Shown here: piece by piece, positions 27,285-36,319 of the stretch | How positions within the stretch are numbered: position 1 is the stretch's first letter | Layout of the letters: every line of letters begins with the position of its first letter | Assembly (NCBI GenBank): GCA_018830445.1 | Contig: JAHJSN010000070.1 | Span: 1-58,306, forward strand | Length of the DNA: 58,306 nt | Source: Alphaproteobacteria bacterium | Lineage (GTDB): Bacteria; Pseudomonadota; Alphaproteobacteria; Rhizobiales; Hyphomicrobiaceae | Direction of reading: 5' to 3' | Notes under the pieces: model-generated | The model's database searches: none | The model's input: only the letters and a program-made list of their open reading frames with translations | What the model was told of the DNA's origin: nothing | Made by a program: the position numbers and the translations under genes

Positions 27285-28592
27285 TCAGGGCTTGGCCAAC
27301 TCTTGCGGCCCGGCGGTCGAGGATGCGGCTTGCAGCGGCTTGACGCGCAAGGCCGAGATCTTGTTGCGGTTTTTGCGCAGCACCTCAAAACGGTAGCCGT
27401 GGAACGTGAAAACCTGACCGGGCTCGGGAATTGACTGGGCTTCGTGGATGACGAGACCCGCGACGGTCGTTGCTTCGTCGTCGGGCAGGTTCCAGTCCAT
27501 CTGGCGGTTCAGGTCGCGGATCGGAACGGAGCCGTCGACATTGACGGTGCCGTCGTTCTGCGGGCGGATCGCCATATCCTGCGGATCGTGTTCGTCGACG
27601 ATCTGGCCGACGATTTCCTCCAGTATGTCTTCCAAGGTGATGAGGCCCTGCACTTCGCCGTATTCATCGACGACCAGCGCCATCTGCATCTGAGCCTGGA
27701 GAAACAGGTTCAACTGCTCCTTCAGGCTTGTCGTATCGGGAATGAACCAGGGCTCCTTGCAGACGGTCTCGATATCGAGCTTGCCGATGTCCCAGTCGGA
27801 GCCGGCAAGGCTGGCCAAGAGATCCTTGGTGTGGAGAACTCCGATGATGTTTTCCTGCTCGTTCTTCCAGATCGGAAGGCGGGAATGTTTCGACTTGACT
27901 GCTTCGGCCACGATTTCGGCGGGCGGATCGCCAGCGTCGATCGTCTCCATTTTGGTGCGATGGATCATGATGTCGGCGACCTGCAGATCGCCGAGATCGA
28001 GGATGCCGCCAAGCATGTGGGCGTCGTGGCGCGCGACCGTGCCTTCCTTGGTCTGCAATTCGATGTGGCCGCGGATTTCCCGATGGGCAGCAAGGAAATT
28101 GGCCTCGTCGTCCCTGGTGTCGGGCGTCAGCGAAAGGATGGCGCGGACGATCACTTCGACAGCGATGGTCGCCGGTCGCAGCAGCACGATCAAGACGCTC
28201 ATGATCGGGGCAACCGCAAGAGAGAACTTGTCGGAATAGGCGAGCGCATACGTCTTGGGCAGGACCTCGGAGAAGATGACGACGAGCAGCGTCATGACGA
28301 CGGTGGCGTAGGCGACGCCGACTTCACCGAAGAGGCTGATCAGCAGGCTGGTGGTGAGCGCGGAAGCGAGAATATTGACAAGGTTGTTGCCCAACAGGAC
28401 GGTGCCAATAATTCGTTCTGGGGACGCCAGCATCCGGTTCACGGTCTGGGCGTTCCTGTCGCCCTCTTCAGCCAGTGAGTGCATGCGGGCGCGGGACGCC
28501 GCTGTCAGGGCTGTTTCCGAGCCTGAAAAGAATGCGGAGAGCCCCAGCAGCAAGACAACTCCTGCGACGGTCATTAGGATCTCAATATCCAT
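27285..28592 (-). CDS. CNNM/CorC-type (HlyC/CorC) membrane protein with CBS domains
   Basis: Inner-membrane protein of the DUF21/HlyC-CorC family, linked to magnesium or cobalt efflux and often annotated as a hemolysin. Layout: DUF21/CNNM membrane domain with about four helices (5-190; FSGSETALTAASRARMHSLAEEGDRNA), two CBS domains (about 205-330; MIHRTKMETIDA, VVDEYGEVQGLITLEDILEEIVGQIVDEHD) and a C-terminal CorC_HlyC transporter-associated domain (about 350-430). ATG 28592 is used; the upstream alternative is a TTG at 28616 without a binding site. 435 residues. Downstream of aroB in the conserved cluster. Confidence 0.9.
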   Translation of the reverse strand: MDIEILMTVAGVVLLLGLSAFFSGSETALTAASRARMHSLAEEGDRNAQTVNRMLASPERIIGTVLLGNNLVNILASALTTSLLISLFGEVGVAYATVVMTLLVVIFSEVLPKTYALAYSDKFSLAVAPIMSVLIVLLRPATIAVEVIVRAILSLTPDTRDDEANFLAAHREIRGHIELQTKEGTVARHDAHMLGGILDLGDLQVADIMIHRTKMETIDAGDPPAEIVAEAVKSKHSRLPIWKNEQENIIGVLHTKDLLASLAGSDWDIGKLDIETVCKEPWFIPDTTSLKEQLNLFLQAQMQMALVVDEYGEVQGLITLEDILEEIVGQIVDEHDPQDMAIRPQNDGTVNVDGSVPIRDLNRQMDWNLPDDEATTVAGLVIHEAQSIPEPGQVFTFHGYRFEVLRKNRNKISALRVKPLQAASSTAGPQELAKP

Positions 28593-28799
28593 TTGTTTTT
28601 CGCGTCCCGATTTCAAAGTTCGCCGGCGGCGTCATTACGGGTGCCGGGTAGACTTCGGATTGAAGTGAAGATCTGGCATCCATGGTGCCGCAGGACCGTC
28701 CGGGTCCTGGGTCGTGCGCAATCTATTAAATCGCGCGCAACTCCCATTATAGCCGTGACTTTGGGCCCGCGGCGTTAACGTTCGGAATTGATGCTGCAA

Positions 28800-28823
28800 G
28801 CCGGGCTCCTCGCGGCGCCCGGC
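28800..28823 (-). terminator. GC-rich hairpin after aroB
   Basis: GCCGGGC (28800-28806) pairs with GCCCGGC (28817-28823), starting four bases after the aroB stop codon. There is no T-run; it may be a weak terminator or a 3' stabiliser. Confidence 0.4.
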
Positions 28824-28827
28824 GAAT

Positions 28828-29982
28828 TCAGGATGCGCGCGTGCACTTTTCGGCAAGCATCGCGCGGACGATTTCGATATCGACATCCTGAGTGAGGAAT
28901 GCTTCGCCGATTCCGTGGACGAGAACGAACGTCATGCGGCCGTCGCGGACCTTCTTGTCCTGCCCCATCAGGCGGACCAGTTCATCGGCGCTGAAGCCTG
29001 GCCCGGGAATTTCGGTAATACTGGTCGGCAGACCGACGGCTGCAAGGTGGCTTTCGGCGCGCGAAGCGGTGCCCTTTTCAGCGAGGCCGAGCCGTTCGGA
29101 AAGCTCCAGCGCGAGCGCCATGCCGATCGAAACGGCTTCGCCGTGCAGCAGGCGGCCGCCGTAGCCGGTCGCGGCTTCGAGGGCGTGGCCGAAGGTGTGG
29201 CCGAGATTGAGCAGGCCGCGGACGCCGGCTTCCTTTTCGTCGGCGATGACGATTGCCGCCTTGGCGCGGACGCTGGTCTCGATGGCCTGGGTCAGGGCCG
29301 CCTGATCGTGAGCGAAGACCGCCTGCCAGTCGGTTTCGAGCCAGGAGAAAAATTCAGCATCGCCAAGCAGGCCGTATTTCGCGACTTCGGCATAGCCGGC
29401 GCGCATTTCGCGATCGGGCAAGGTTTTCAGGACATCGGTGTCGGCGAGAACCAGATTGGGCTGGTGGAAGGTGCCGATGAGGTTCTTGCCCTGGGGCGTG
29501 TTGATGCCGGTCTTGCCGCCGACGGAGGAATCCACCTGGGCGAGAAGGGAAGTGGGGATCTGCACGTAGCGGACGCCGCGGCGCAGGATGGAAGCTGCAA
29601 AGCCGGCAAGGTCGCCGATGACGCCGCCGCCGAACGCGACAACGAAATCGCCGCGCTCAAGGCCCAATTCCAGCAGGTTTTCGCTTAGCTCCGAGAGCTT
29701 GGAGAAGCACTTCGTGGTTTCGCCGGCCGGCAGGATGATCGAGCCCTTGTGGCGGCCTTCGGCCTTCAGGGCTGCTTCGAGGTTTGCCAGATGGTGGGCG
29801 GCCACGTTGGCGTCGGTCACGACAGCGCATTTGCCCTTGCCGAGGTGCTGGGCCACCAGCCGGCCGGCATTGTGCAAAAGGCCGGTGCCGATCAGGATTT
29901 CATATTCATGGCCGGGCAGGGCGATGTCGACTTTGCGGTGAGTACCCGCCTGGGCGAGATTTGAATGGACTATGGTTGGCAT
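28828..29982 (-). CDS. aroB: 3-Dehydroquinate synthase
   Basis: Second enzyme of the shikimate pathway, converting DAHP to 3-dehydroquinate with NAD and a divalent metal. Motifs: GGGVIGDLAGFAAS for NAD, QIPTSLLAQVDSSVGGKTGIN, the metal ligand Glu in REMRAGYAEVAKYGLL and the His ligands in NLGHTFGHALEAATGY and LLHGEAVSIGM. 384 residues, full length. 61 bases after aroK, the usual aroK-aroB operon. Confidence 0.97.
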   Translation of the reverse strand: MPTIVHSNLAQAGTHRKVDIALPGHEYEILIGTGLLHNAGRLVAQHLGKGKCAVVTDANVAAHHLANLEAALKAEGRHKGSIILPAGETTKCFSKLSELSENLLELGLERGDFVVAFGGGVIGDLAGFAASILRRGVRYVQIPTSLLAQVDSSVGGKTGINTPQGKNLIGTFHQPNLVLADTDVLKTLPDREMRAGYAEVAKYGLLGDAEFFSWLETDWQAVFAHDQAALTQAIETSVRAKAAIVIADEKEAGVRGLLNLGHTFGHALEAATGYGGRLLHGEAVSIGMALALELSERLGLAEKGTASRAESHLAAVGLPTSITEIPGPGFSADELVRLMGQDKKVRDGRMTFVLVHGIGEAFLTQDVDIEIVRAMLAEKCTRAS

Positions 29983-30043
29983 GGGTCGGGTCTATCGCAA
30001 TCGTGTTCTTCGGTTTGGAGGGAGTGTTAGCATCCCGCGAGCT

Positions 30044-30643
30044 TCATTTCTCGTCTGGGCTCAGATCATAAAGCTTTTCGATGATCTCGGTGACGATCTG
30101 TTCGTGCGGCACATCGCGGCTTTCGGCGACGATGCTGGCTTCCGAATAGGTCGGATAACGCTCGCGCATGAGCTTTTCCATGACCTCAGCTGGATTTCCA
30201 TTCTTCAATAGCGGCCGGTTGTCGCGGCGGGCGACACGTCGCAGGAGGACCGGCAGATCGGCCTTCAGCCATACCGAAATGCCGTTTTCGGCGACGCGGG
30301 CGCGGGTTTCGGTGTCCATGAACGCACCACCTCCGGTAGCAAGGATCTGGGGGCCGTTGGTCAGGAGACGGGCAATGACCTTGCGCTCGCCTTCGCGAAA
30401 TTCCGCTTCGCCGTGGTCTTCGAAGATCTCGCTGATCGATTTACCGGCGGCTTTCTCGATCTCGTCGTCTGCATCGACGAACGGCAGATCGAGGGCGGCG
30501 GCGAGACGTTTGCCAATGGCAGACTTGCCGCAGCCCATCAGGCCGACCAGCACGATCGACTTGTCGGCGAGGAGCTCCTTCACCGCGATGATCTCGCGTG
30601 GCGCCGGCTTGCGCGCCCGCCGGGTGAAACCGAAACGTATCAT
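30044..30643 (-). CDS. aroK: Shikimate kinase
   Basis: Phosphorylates shikimate at O3 with ATP. P-loop GLMGCGKS (34-41), the shikimate-binding DADDEIE (58-64), EAEFREGE with the conserved Arg, the GGGAF loop (TGGGAF) and the lid segment RRDNRPLLK. About 20 extra N-terminal basic residues precede the core, common in alphaproteobacteria. 199 residues. First gene of the aroK-aroB-CorC run and divergent from the small membrane protein and xerD group. Confidence 0.97.
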   Translation of the reverse strand: MIRFGFTRRARKPAPREIIAVKELLADKSIVLVGLMGCGKSAIGKRLAAALDLPFVDADDEIEKAAGKSISEIFEDHGEAEFREGERKVIARLLTNGPQILATGGGAFMDTETRARVAENGISVWLKADLPVLLRRVARRDNRPLLKNGNPAEVMEKLMRERYPTYSEASIVAESRDVPHEQIVTEIIEKLYDLSPDEK

Positions 30644-30933
30644 TTGGTCCGCTCCAGTCTATCTCGCTCCGGCCCGAGCTGCTTAAAACGTAATGCTTGC
30701 GCCATCAGCAGATTTGATAGAATCGCGCGGCTGCTTCATAACACCGTCCATGGCGTCGCGGCAGCCAAATGGCGGCACAGCAGACGTTGGTCGAAACATC
30801 GCGTTCGCGCAACCCGCCGATTGGCGATTAGCTCTCATCAGGCAGCGCCACGGGCCGTCGGGGCTGCATCATTCGGACATACTGCAGCCAATATATTCAG
30901 TAACGACACACAACTGAGCGGAAGCAAGGAAAT

Positions 30934-31092
30934 ATGCCCAGCCTCTTTCGATTTCTTTTCGTCGTCGGGACGCTTTCCGGGCTGGCATTTGCCGGACTTT
31001 ATTTCCTTGCCACCGAATTCGAGCCCGAGCAGCGCGAAATCACCTACCGGCTGGAAGATATCCAGGTGGAGCGCGTTCCGGAGGGAGACTGA
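30934..31092 (+). CDS. Small single-helix membrane protein
   Basis: 52-residue protein with one membrane helix (FRFLFVVGTLSGLAFAGLYFLAT) and an acidic, soluble tail (EFEPEQREITYRLEDIQVERV). AAGGA stands 5 bases before the ATG. Small proteins with this pattern are conserved in Hyphomicrobiales upstream of xerD and are sometimes mislabelled as histidine kinase; the function is unknown to me. Ends 40 bases before the next gene. Confidence 0.75.
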   Translation: MPSLFRFLFVVGTLSGLAFAGLYFLATEFEPEQREITYRLEDIQVERVPEGD

Positions 31093-31132
31093 CCGGGTTC
31101 GCCCAGTTTTCTGCTGCAACAAGGAGCGGCGG

Positions 31133-33208
31133 TTGAACGCCAATGGTATCGGTTTCGGTTTGAGCGCGTGTGCTGGCTGCTGGCTCGCCATGATCGCTGC
31201 AATGGCTTCACCTGCGCTTGCGCAGGATGGCTGGCCCTATAGCGCGTGGGAGGAAGAAAAACGCCCTTCCAAATCCGATCCAGGGCCGGCGAGAAGTTCG
31301 CAGGACGCGCTGCCGCCGATGGATGCTGCGCCGGGTTTCAACGATCCGCGAGCCGGGACCGCGCCGGGTTCATATGGCAACGGTGCCAACTACGGGGCGA
31401 CGGACAGCTACGGCGGCGGGTCTTCTTCCTTCGCGACTCCGCCGGCAGTCGAACGGGTTGATCTGCAACCTCTGGAACCCGCAGCGCCGCCTGCCGGCGG
31501 CCAGGATCGGCCCGATGGGACCGAGGGCCGGGGGGATGGTCGCGGTTTTGGAGCGGAGCCGGCACGTGAAGGTTTCGGTAGAACGGAACGCGAGGTCGCC
31601 CCGCCGCCATCGGGGGGGACAGCCGACCTTTATTCGAAACCGGGGCGTAATGGGTCGGCATGGTCGACTGCGACGGTTGCCGAACAAGGGCGGATCGATC
31701 CGCGGGATGAGGCGCGGCTGTTCAAGTCGCTGAGCGGGGCACCGAAATCAAGGACGCTGCGCGACCTGCTCGGACCGGTTATGGCGGGTGGCGCATCCGG
31801 GGACGGTCGCGACGCGGAGGCTGCGGCGGCCGCCAAGATAGACGCGCAACTGCGGCTTGGCTTTGTCGAACAGGCCGCAGCCTTTCCAGTTCCTCAGGGA
31901 TTAAATCGCGAAAGCTCCGACTGGGCGGGGTTTGCGCTGCGCAAGGCCGTCGCGAACGCAGCGTTGGATCGCGGCGAGGATGCATGCCGGGATGCGCGCG
32001 ACATCGTTGCGGTGGCCGACGGACTGCCGGCAAAGGACAAGGATCTGGCGATTGCGCTTTCCGGGTATTGCGGGGCGCTTGCCAACACCTCGGCGGCGGT
32101 CACACTGGCGGCGGACGTGGCGCGCGACCGGTCGGGCTTCGATCCGGCAGGGCTTGCCGGGCTTGAGGCGCTGGCACGCGGTTCGCGCCCCCGCATTCCA
32201 GCTTCGTTGCAGCTGTCCCCGCTGGCCTACCGGATGTTGCATAAGGCAGGCGCGGACCCCTCGGAGCTGGTTGCGGCGGTGCCCGACGCCGCGTTGCTGG
32301 CGGCGATGCCGCACGATGCGACGTTGAGTGCGGAAGCACGGATCGAAGCAGCGGAGAAGTCGGCGGCGGCGTTCATCGCTCCTGCTGATCTGCTTGCAAA
32401 GTCCTATGGAGCAGCCCCGCCCGGGGCTGACATTGAAGCCATGCCGTCCGGGCGGGAGGCTGATACGGGCAATCGGGTGCTGCAACGCGCCAACTTGTTC
32501 ACTTCGGCGACACGCCAGCCGACACCGCTGAGGAAAGTCCGGCTGGTGCGCAGCTATCTCGATCAGAGCGCCAAGGTCGGGCTCAGTATTGCGGCGCTTG
32601 AAATCATGAGCGAAACGGTGGCGCAGATCAGGCCGGTGCATGAGATCGGCTGGTTTGCCGAAACCGCCATCGAAGCCCTCTTGATCGGGGGACGCATCGA
32701 TGCGGCGCGCCAATGGCTGAGGCTGGCCGAGGATGCCGATCCGCGCGGGCCGGGTGCCCTTACCCACTGGGCGGCGCTTGTCGACATTGCCGATCCCAGC
32801 CGTAGCGCGCGCCGGGGCGACAGCCTGGCGTCGCTCGAAAGGATGGCGTTGCGCGGCGATTTCAGGCCGGCCGACCTGCACCGGCTGGCGACGGTGCTTG
32901 ATGCGCTCGATTATCAGGTGCCGATTCCGTTGTGGGAGGCGGCAAGCCGTACTCCGCAGCCAACCGACGGGCATCTTCCGCCAACCGGTGTTCTTTCGGA
33001 GTTGCAGCAGGCGGCCAAATCGGGCGAGCATGCCAAGACGGTTCTTCTTGTCGCCAGCGCCATCGGTCCGGATGGGCCGGCAGGTGCGCACATGATTGCG
33101 CTGGGCGACGCGATCCGCGCCTTGAAGCGGATCGGCATGGACCGGGAAGCGCGGCGCCTGGGGGTTGAAGCGTTGTTTCTTTCCTGGCCGCGCTCGGCGC
33201 AAGGCTGA
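31133..33208 (+). CDS. Large exported protein of unknown function
   Basis: 691-residue protein that I do not recognise. A signal peptide (CAGCWLAMIAAMASPALAQ, cleavage near residue 32) is followed by about 150 residues rich in Gly, Pro, Ser and Arg that should be disordered, and then about 500 residues of mainly Ala/Leu-rich helices resembling a helical-repeat array. No catalytic motif is visible. TTG 31133 is taken as start because AAGGAG lies 6 bases upstream and it opens on the signal; the open frame upstream of it to 30413 overlaps the small membrane gene and aroK and is fortuitous. Lies between the small membrane protein and xerD, all in the same direction. Confidence 0.75.
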   Translation: MNANGIGFGLSACAGCWLAMIAAMASPALAQDGWPYSAWEEEKRPSKSDPGPARSSQDALPPMDAAPGFNDPRAGTAPGSYGNGANYGATDSYGGGSSSFATPPAVERVDLQPLEPAAPPAGGQDRPDGTEGRGDGRGFGAEPAREGFGRTEREVAPPPSGGTADLYSKPGRNGSAWSTATVAEQGRIDPRDEARLFKSLSGAPKSRTLRDLLGPVMAGGASGDGRDAEAAAAAKIDAQLRLGFVEQAAAFPVPQGLNRESSDWAGFALRKAVANAALDRGEDACRDARDIVAVADGLPAKDKDLAIALSGYCGALANTSAAVTLAADVARDRSGFDPAGLAGLEALARGSRPRIPASLQLSPLAYRMLHKAGADPSELVAAVPDAALLAAMPHDATLSAEARIEAAEKSAAAFIAPADLLAKSYGAAPPGADIEAMPSGREADTGNRVLQRANLFTSATRQPTPLRKVRLVRSYLDQSAKVGLSIAALEIMSETVAQIRPVHEIGWFAETAIEALLIGGRIDAARQWLRLAEDADPRGPGALTHWAALVDIADPSRSARRGDSLASLERMALRGDFRPADLHRLATVLDALDYQVPIPLWEAASRTPQPTDGHLPPTGVLSELQQAAKSGEHAKTVLLVASAIGPDGPAGAHMIALGDAIRALKRIGMDREARRLGVEALFLSWPRSAQG

Positions 33209-33313
33209 GCAGGTCGAGGGGATGCTGCCGATTGCATCTTCCAGGTCCACAGATCGAACCGGTCTTTGGTTGCGTCGTTCCGCGTGATCATTTTACGAAA
33301 ACCCGGGGCCGAA

Positions 33314-34282
33314 ATGAGCGCAACTGCCGCGATATCCGACAAGCGACTGATCGAGATGTTTCTCGACATGCTTGCAGCCGAGCGTGGTGCTGCAGCCAAC
33401 ACGCTTGCCGCCTACCGGCGCGATCTGGAGCATGCCGGGGAGTTTTTCCGGCGTGCCGGATCCAGTCTCCAAACGGCAGCTCCAGCCGAGGTTTCGCGGT
33501 TGCTCAACGAACTGGGCGAAGACGGGTTGGCAGCGGCGACGCGGGCGCGGAAGCTGTCGGCTCTACGCCAATTCTATCGGTTCCTGGTGGCCGAGGGGAC
33601 GATCGAGGAGGATCCGTGCCACGGCTTCGCGGGGCCAAGAAAAGCGCGTTCGCTGCCCAAAACGCTATCGATCGGCGAAGTCGACCGGCTGATCGAAACA
33701 GCGCGGGAGCGGTGCGCGCGCTGCCGCGGCGGGGAACGGTATCGAGCGGTGCGGCTCTACTGTCTGCTTGAGGTGCTTTATGCGACAGGACTGCGCGTGT
33801 CGGAGCTGGTGTCGCTGCCGCGCGACGTGCTGCGGGGCGACGCGAGGGTTCTGACCGTCAAGGGCAAGGGCGGGCGCGAACGCATGGTGCCGCTGTCGGG
33901 TTCAGCGGTCAAAGCGCTCCACGACTTCCTGTCACTTGGGCAATCGGTGGACGACGACGTCAGCGAGACGGTGGCGACCAGATGGCTGTTTCCCTCGAAA
34001 AGCGCGCAGGGGCATCTGACCCGGCAGAGGTTCGGGCAGGATCTGAAAGAAGTGGCCGAAGAGGCGGGGCTCGACCCGCAGCGGGTCAGTCCGCACGTGA
34101 TGCGGCACGCGTTCGCGAGCCATCTGCTGGACCGGGGGGCGGATCTCAGGGCGGTGCAGCAGCTGCTCGGGCATGCCGACATCTCGACAACGGAAATCTA
34201 TACCCACGTTCTGCAGGAACGCCTCAAGGCGCTCGTCGAAAAACATCACCCGCTGGCGGTCAAGGGGCAGGTTCGGGAATAA
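33314..34282 (+). CDS. xerD: Site-specific tyrosine recombinase XerD
   Basis: Tyrosine recombinase that, with XerC, resolves chromosome dimers at dif under FtsK control. The N-terminal SAM-like core-binding domain (about 8-95) precedes the catalytic domain with all active residues: Arg 161 (TGLRVSEL), Lys 185 (VKGKGGRER), His 261 and Arg 264 (HVMRHAFASHLL), His 287 (LLGHADI) and Tyr 296 (TEIYTHV). ATG 33314 gives the usual start; the 16-residue longer frame has no family support. 322 residues. Divergent placement relative to aroK is the usual one, suggesting a housekeeping recombinase and not a mobile-element integrase. Confidence 0.94.
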   Translation: MSATAAISDKRLIEMFLDMLAAERGAAANTLAAYRRDLEHAGEFFRRAGSSLQTAAPAEVSRLLNELGEDGLAAATRARKLSALRQFYRFLVAEGTIEEDPCHGFAGPRKARSLPKTLSIGEVDRLIETARERCARCRGGERYRAVRLYCLLEVLYATGLRVSELVSLPRDVLRGDARVLTVKGKGGRERMVPLSGSAVKALHDFLSLGQSVDDDVSETVATRWLFPSKSAQGHLTRQRFGQDLKEVAEEAGLDPQRVSPHVMRHAFASHLLDRGADLRAVQQLLGHADISTTEIYTHVLQERLKALVEKHHPLAVKGQVRE

Positions 34283-34315
34283 AAAAAGCGCCGGGTTGCC
34301 CCAGCGCGCATTTTT
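34283..34315. terminator. Bidirectional terminator between xerD and rpmB
   Basis: An imperfect GC stem (GCGCCGGG against CCCCAGCGC around a TTG loop, 34288-34307) is flanked by A on the left (34281-34287) and T on the right (34311-34315). It can terminate xerD on the plus strand and rpmB on the minus strand. Confidence 0.7.
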
Positions 34316-34349
34316 CAGATCGTTTCTTATTGTTGGCTTTCTTTCGACG

Positions 34350-34655
34350 TCAGGCGGCGACTTCCTCGCCCTCGGTCTTGCGGGCCTTCTTGACGTCGCG
34401 CTTGATTTTCAGGACGCGGCCGGAAAGCTCGGCGTCCTTGGCCTTCATCAGGAAGGCATCGAGGCCGCCGCGGTGCTCAACCGTCTTCAGCGCATGGGCG
34501 GAAACCCGGAGGCGATACTTCTGGCCGAGCGTGTCGCTCATCAGCGTGACGTTGCACAGGTTCGGGTTGAACTTGCGCTTCGACTTGTTTTCGGCGTGGC
34601 TGCGGTTCTGGCCCGAAAGCGGGAGCTTGCCCGTCAGCTCGCATTGCCTGGTCAT
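34350..34655 (-). CDS. rpmB: 50S ribosomal protein L28
   Basis: Ribosomal large-subunit protein L28, 101 residues. Typical start [32 protein letters not shown] followed by the [22 protein letters not shown] segment and a Lys-rich tail, an alphaproteobacterial form without the cysteine zinc pairs of C+ paralogues. GGAG precedes ATG 34655; the frame to 34760 adds 35 unrelated residues and is rejected. Confidence 0.97.
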   Translation of the reverse strand: MTRQCELTGKLPLSGQNRSHAENKSKRKFNPNLCNVTLMSDTLGQKYRLRVSAHALKTVEHRGGLDAFLMKAKDAELSGRVLKIKRDVKKARKTEGEEVAA

Positions 34656-35024
34656 TTCTTGTCTCTCCTGGCGCAGCAGGCCCCCGATTGCAAGGGCGCG
34701 CGCCGGTTCTGGTGTGTCGATTATCAAAACGAATAGCCCGCCGGCGCGGCCAGCGGGCATGTGAGGCGGGTTCTACCGGACAGAGGCCCGTGGCGTCAAG
34801 GGGGGAGCAGCAAGCAGGGCGACATCAGGCGGCAAATCGAAGTTGCTTCGGAACCGGACAGGAGTAAGCGGATTATTAACCAAGGCGGGGTAGCCTTTGG
34901 GCAGTCTCTCAGTTGTCTCAATCCCCTGACAGCCTCACCGGCAGTCATGGGTCCGCGTTTGGGTCCGCGTTTGGGTCCGCGTTTGGGCCCGCGTTTGGGG
35001 CCCGCGTTTACGGGAAGTTGCGTA
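34656..35024. other. Intergenic region between divergent rpmB and the DUF3108 gene
   Basis: About 370 bases holding the promoters of both genes. The only conspicuous structure is the tandem repeat at 34949-35009, immediately upstream of the DUF3108 ribosome-binding site. Confidence 0.5.
34949..35009 (+). repeat. Five tandem 12-bp units before the DUF3108 gene
   Basis: Units GGGTCCGCGTTT (three times), GGGCCCGCGTTT, and a 13-base last unit with one extra G. An ATG at 34947 would read through the repeat in frame as MGPRLGPRLGPRLGP, but the real start at 35025 has its own ribosome-binding site and a signal peptide, so the repeat most probably lies in the leader. Confidence 0.85.
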
Positions 35025-35930
35025 ATGTCTAAAAGCGTCGGTCGTTCATTCTCGAAAGCTATGGTTTTATCCGCCCTGCGGCGGGCTGCGGCGGTTGGTC
35101 TGTTGCCAGCGGTGCTGGCGCTCGCGGCTCTGGCGTTTTTCACCCACAAGGCTTCCAGCGAGACGGCGCGCACGCCTGACAGGGTCGATGCGGTCTATTC
35201 GATCTCGTTCAACGGGTTCAACATCGGCAGCTTCACCTTCGAAGCAACCGTCGATGGAAACTCCTACACGCTCAACGGGGATGCGGAACTTTCAGCGCTA
35301 CTCGGCGCGTTCAAATGGCGCGGTATCTCGCGCGCTACAGGCCGGGTGGCCGAGAGCGGTCCGAAGCCGGAAGACTATACACTGGCTTTCGATGGCACCG
35401 GCCGTAGCGGTTCGATCAAGGTCGGTTTCGACCGCAAGGGCGTCAATTCGGCGTCGATTGTGCCGCCGTTTCCCGTGGCATCCGATGAAATCCCGCTTCA
35501 GCGCAAGCACCTCAGCGGCGCGCTCGATCCATTGACGGCGGTCATGGCCCTGACGTTTGGATCGGCCAGCGATCCTTGCGGTCAGAAGCTGGCGATCTTT
35601 GACGGCAAGCAGCGCTTCGATCTGCAACTCAAGAAGCGCGGCGTTCGCGCGGCAAAGACGTTTCCCGGCGAAACGCGTTCGCGGGGAACGAGTGTGGTGT
35701 GCGCCGTCGATTACCGGCCACTCGGAGGGTTTCGGATGACGGCCCAGACCGAGCAGCTTGCAAAGTCGACGGATATCGAAATCTCCATGCTGCCGGTCGA
35801 AAGTGCGAATGTCGCTGTGCCGCAGGAAGTGCGAATTCCAACAGGAATGGGCAGCGTGATCCTGACTGCGGAAAAAATAAGCATCACGAACGGTTCGAAA
35901 CGCCGGGTTGCGCTGCTGGACGCGCGCTGA
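35025..35930 (+). CDS. DUF3108 exported protein
   Basis: 301-residue envelope protein of the DUF3108 family. The N-terminus MSKSVGRSFSKAMVLSALRRAAAVG leads into a hydrophobic segment (LLPAVLALAALAFF) and the beta-sheet-rich domain starts at VDAVYSISFNGFNIGSFTFEATV. Typical family features: KWRGISRATGRV, DPLTAVMALTF and an extended C-terminal strand region ending with IPTGMGSVILTAEKI. Probably an LPS- or lipid-binding barrel in the periplasm, but no function is established. GGGAAG lies 7 bases before the ATG. Confidence 0.82.
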   Translation: MSKSVGRSFSKAMVLSALRRAAAVGLLPAVLALAALAFFTHKASSETARTPDRVDAVYSISFNGFNIGSFTFEATVDGNSYTLNGDAELSALLGAFKWRGISRATGRVAESGPKPEDYTLAFDGTGRSGSIKVGFDRKGVNSASIVPPFPVASDEIPLQRKHLSGALDPLTAVMALTFGSASDPCGQKLAIFDGKQRFDLQLKKRGVRAAKTFPGETRSRGTSVVCAVDYRPLGGFRMTAQTEQLAKSTDIEISMLPVESANVAVPQEVRIPTGMGSVILTAEKISITNGSKRRVALLDAR

Positions 35931-36319
35931 ACCGGCCGGGCTTGGAAGTTGCGAACTATCGCCAGATGGCGGGCTTCCATCGAGGTCCGCCATTTGCCGT
36001 TTGCGGGAAGTGTGTGATTGAGTGGTGCCTTCCCATCTGCTCTTTGAAGCCAAAGTGTGGACGGGACTTGATCTTGGCGACGCTCTGGGGCAATCGAGCA
36101 CGGGCGTGTCTGGCTTAGTCGCCGCTGAGGCCGCTCGATCGACGATGTTGTCCGGTCAATCAAGGGATGTGCCGCCCTTGGCCCGCCATGTGGTGCTTTT
36201 CTACGTAAGCACTTTAACTTTGCGCATGCCGGGGGCTGCGCAATTCAAAGGTTCTACCAACCTTATGCCAAGTTCGAAGGCGATTCTTTCGGCTCCGGAA
36301 AACTGGAGGGGCTCCTCTC
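35931..36319. other. Intergenic region upstream of the Suv3-like helicase gene
   Basis: About 390 bases. An open frame at 36022-36330 overlaps the helicase start and shows no protein-like features. I see no terminator, repeat or operator. Confidence 0.45.

Noticed and set aside
31901-33250. 449-codon open frame on the minus strand
   Set aside because: Antisense to the large exported protein, which has a signal peptide and a strong ribosome-binding site; the reverse frame is Arg/Gln/Pro-rich and unlike a protein.
33314-34282. Tyrosine recombinase as a mobile-element integrase
   Set aside because: Position beside aroK/aroB, length and motif pattern are those of chromosomal XerD, and no element boundaries or cargo were seen.
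34949-35009. Tandem repeats as a CRISPR array
   Set aside because: Units are 12 bases and directly adjacent with no spacers, so this is a simple tandem repeat.
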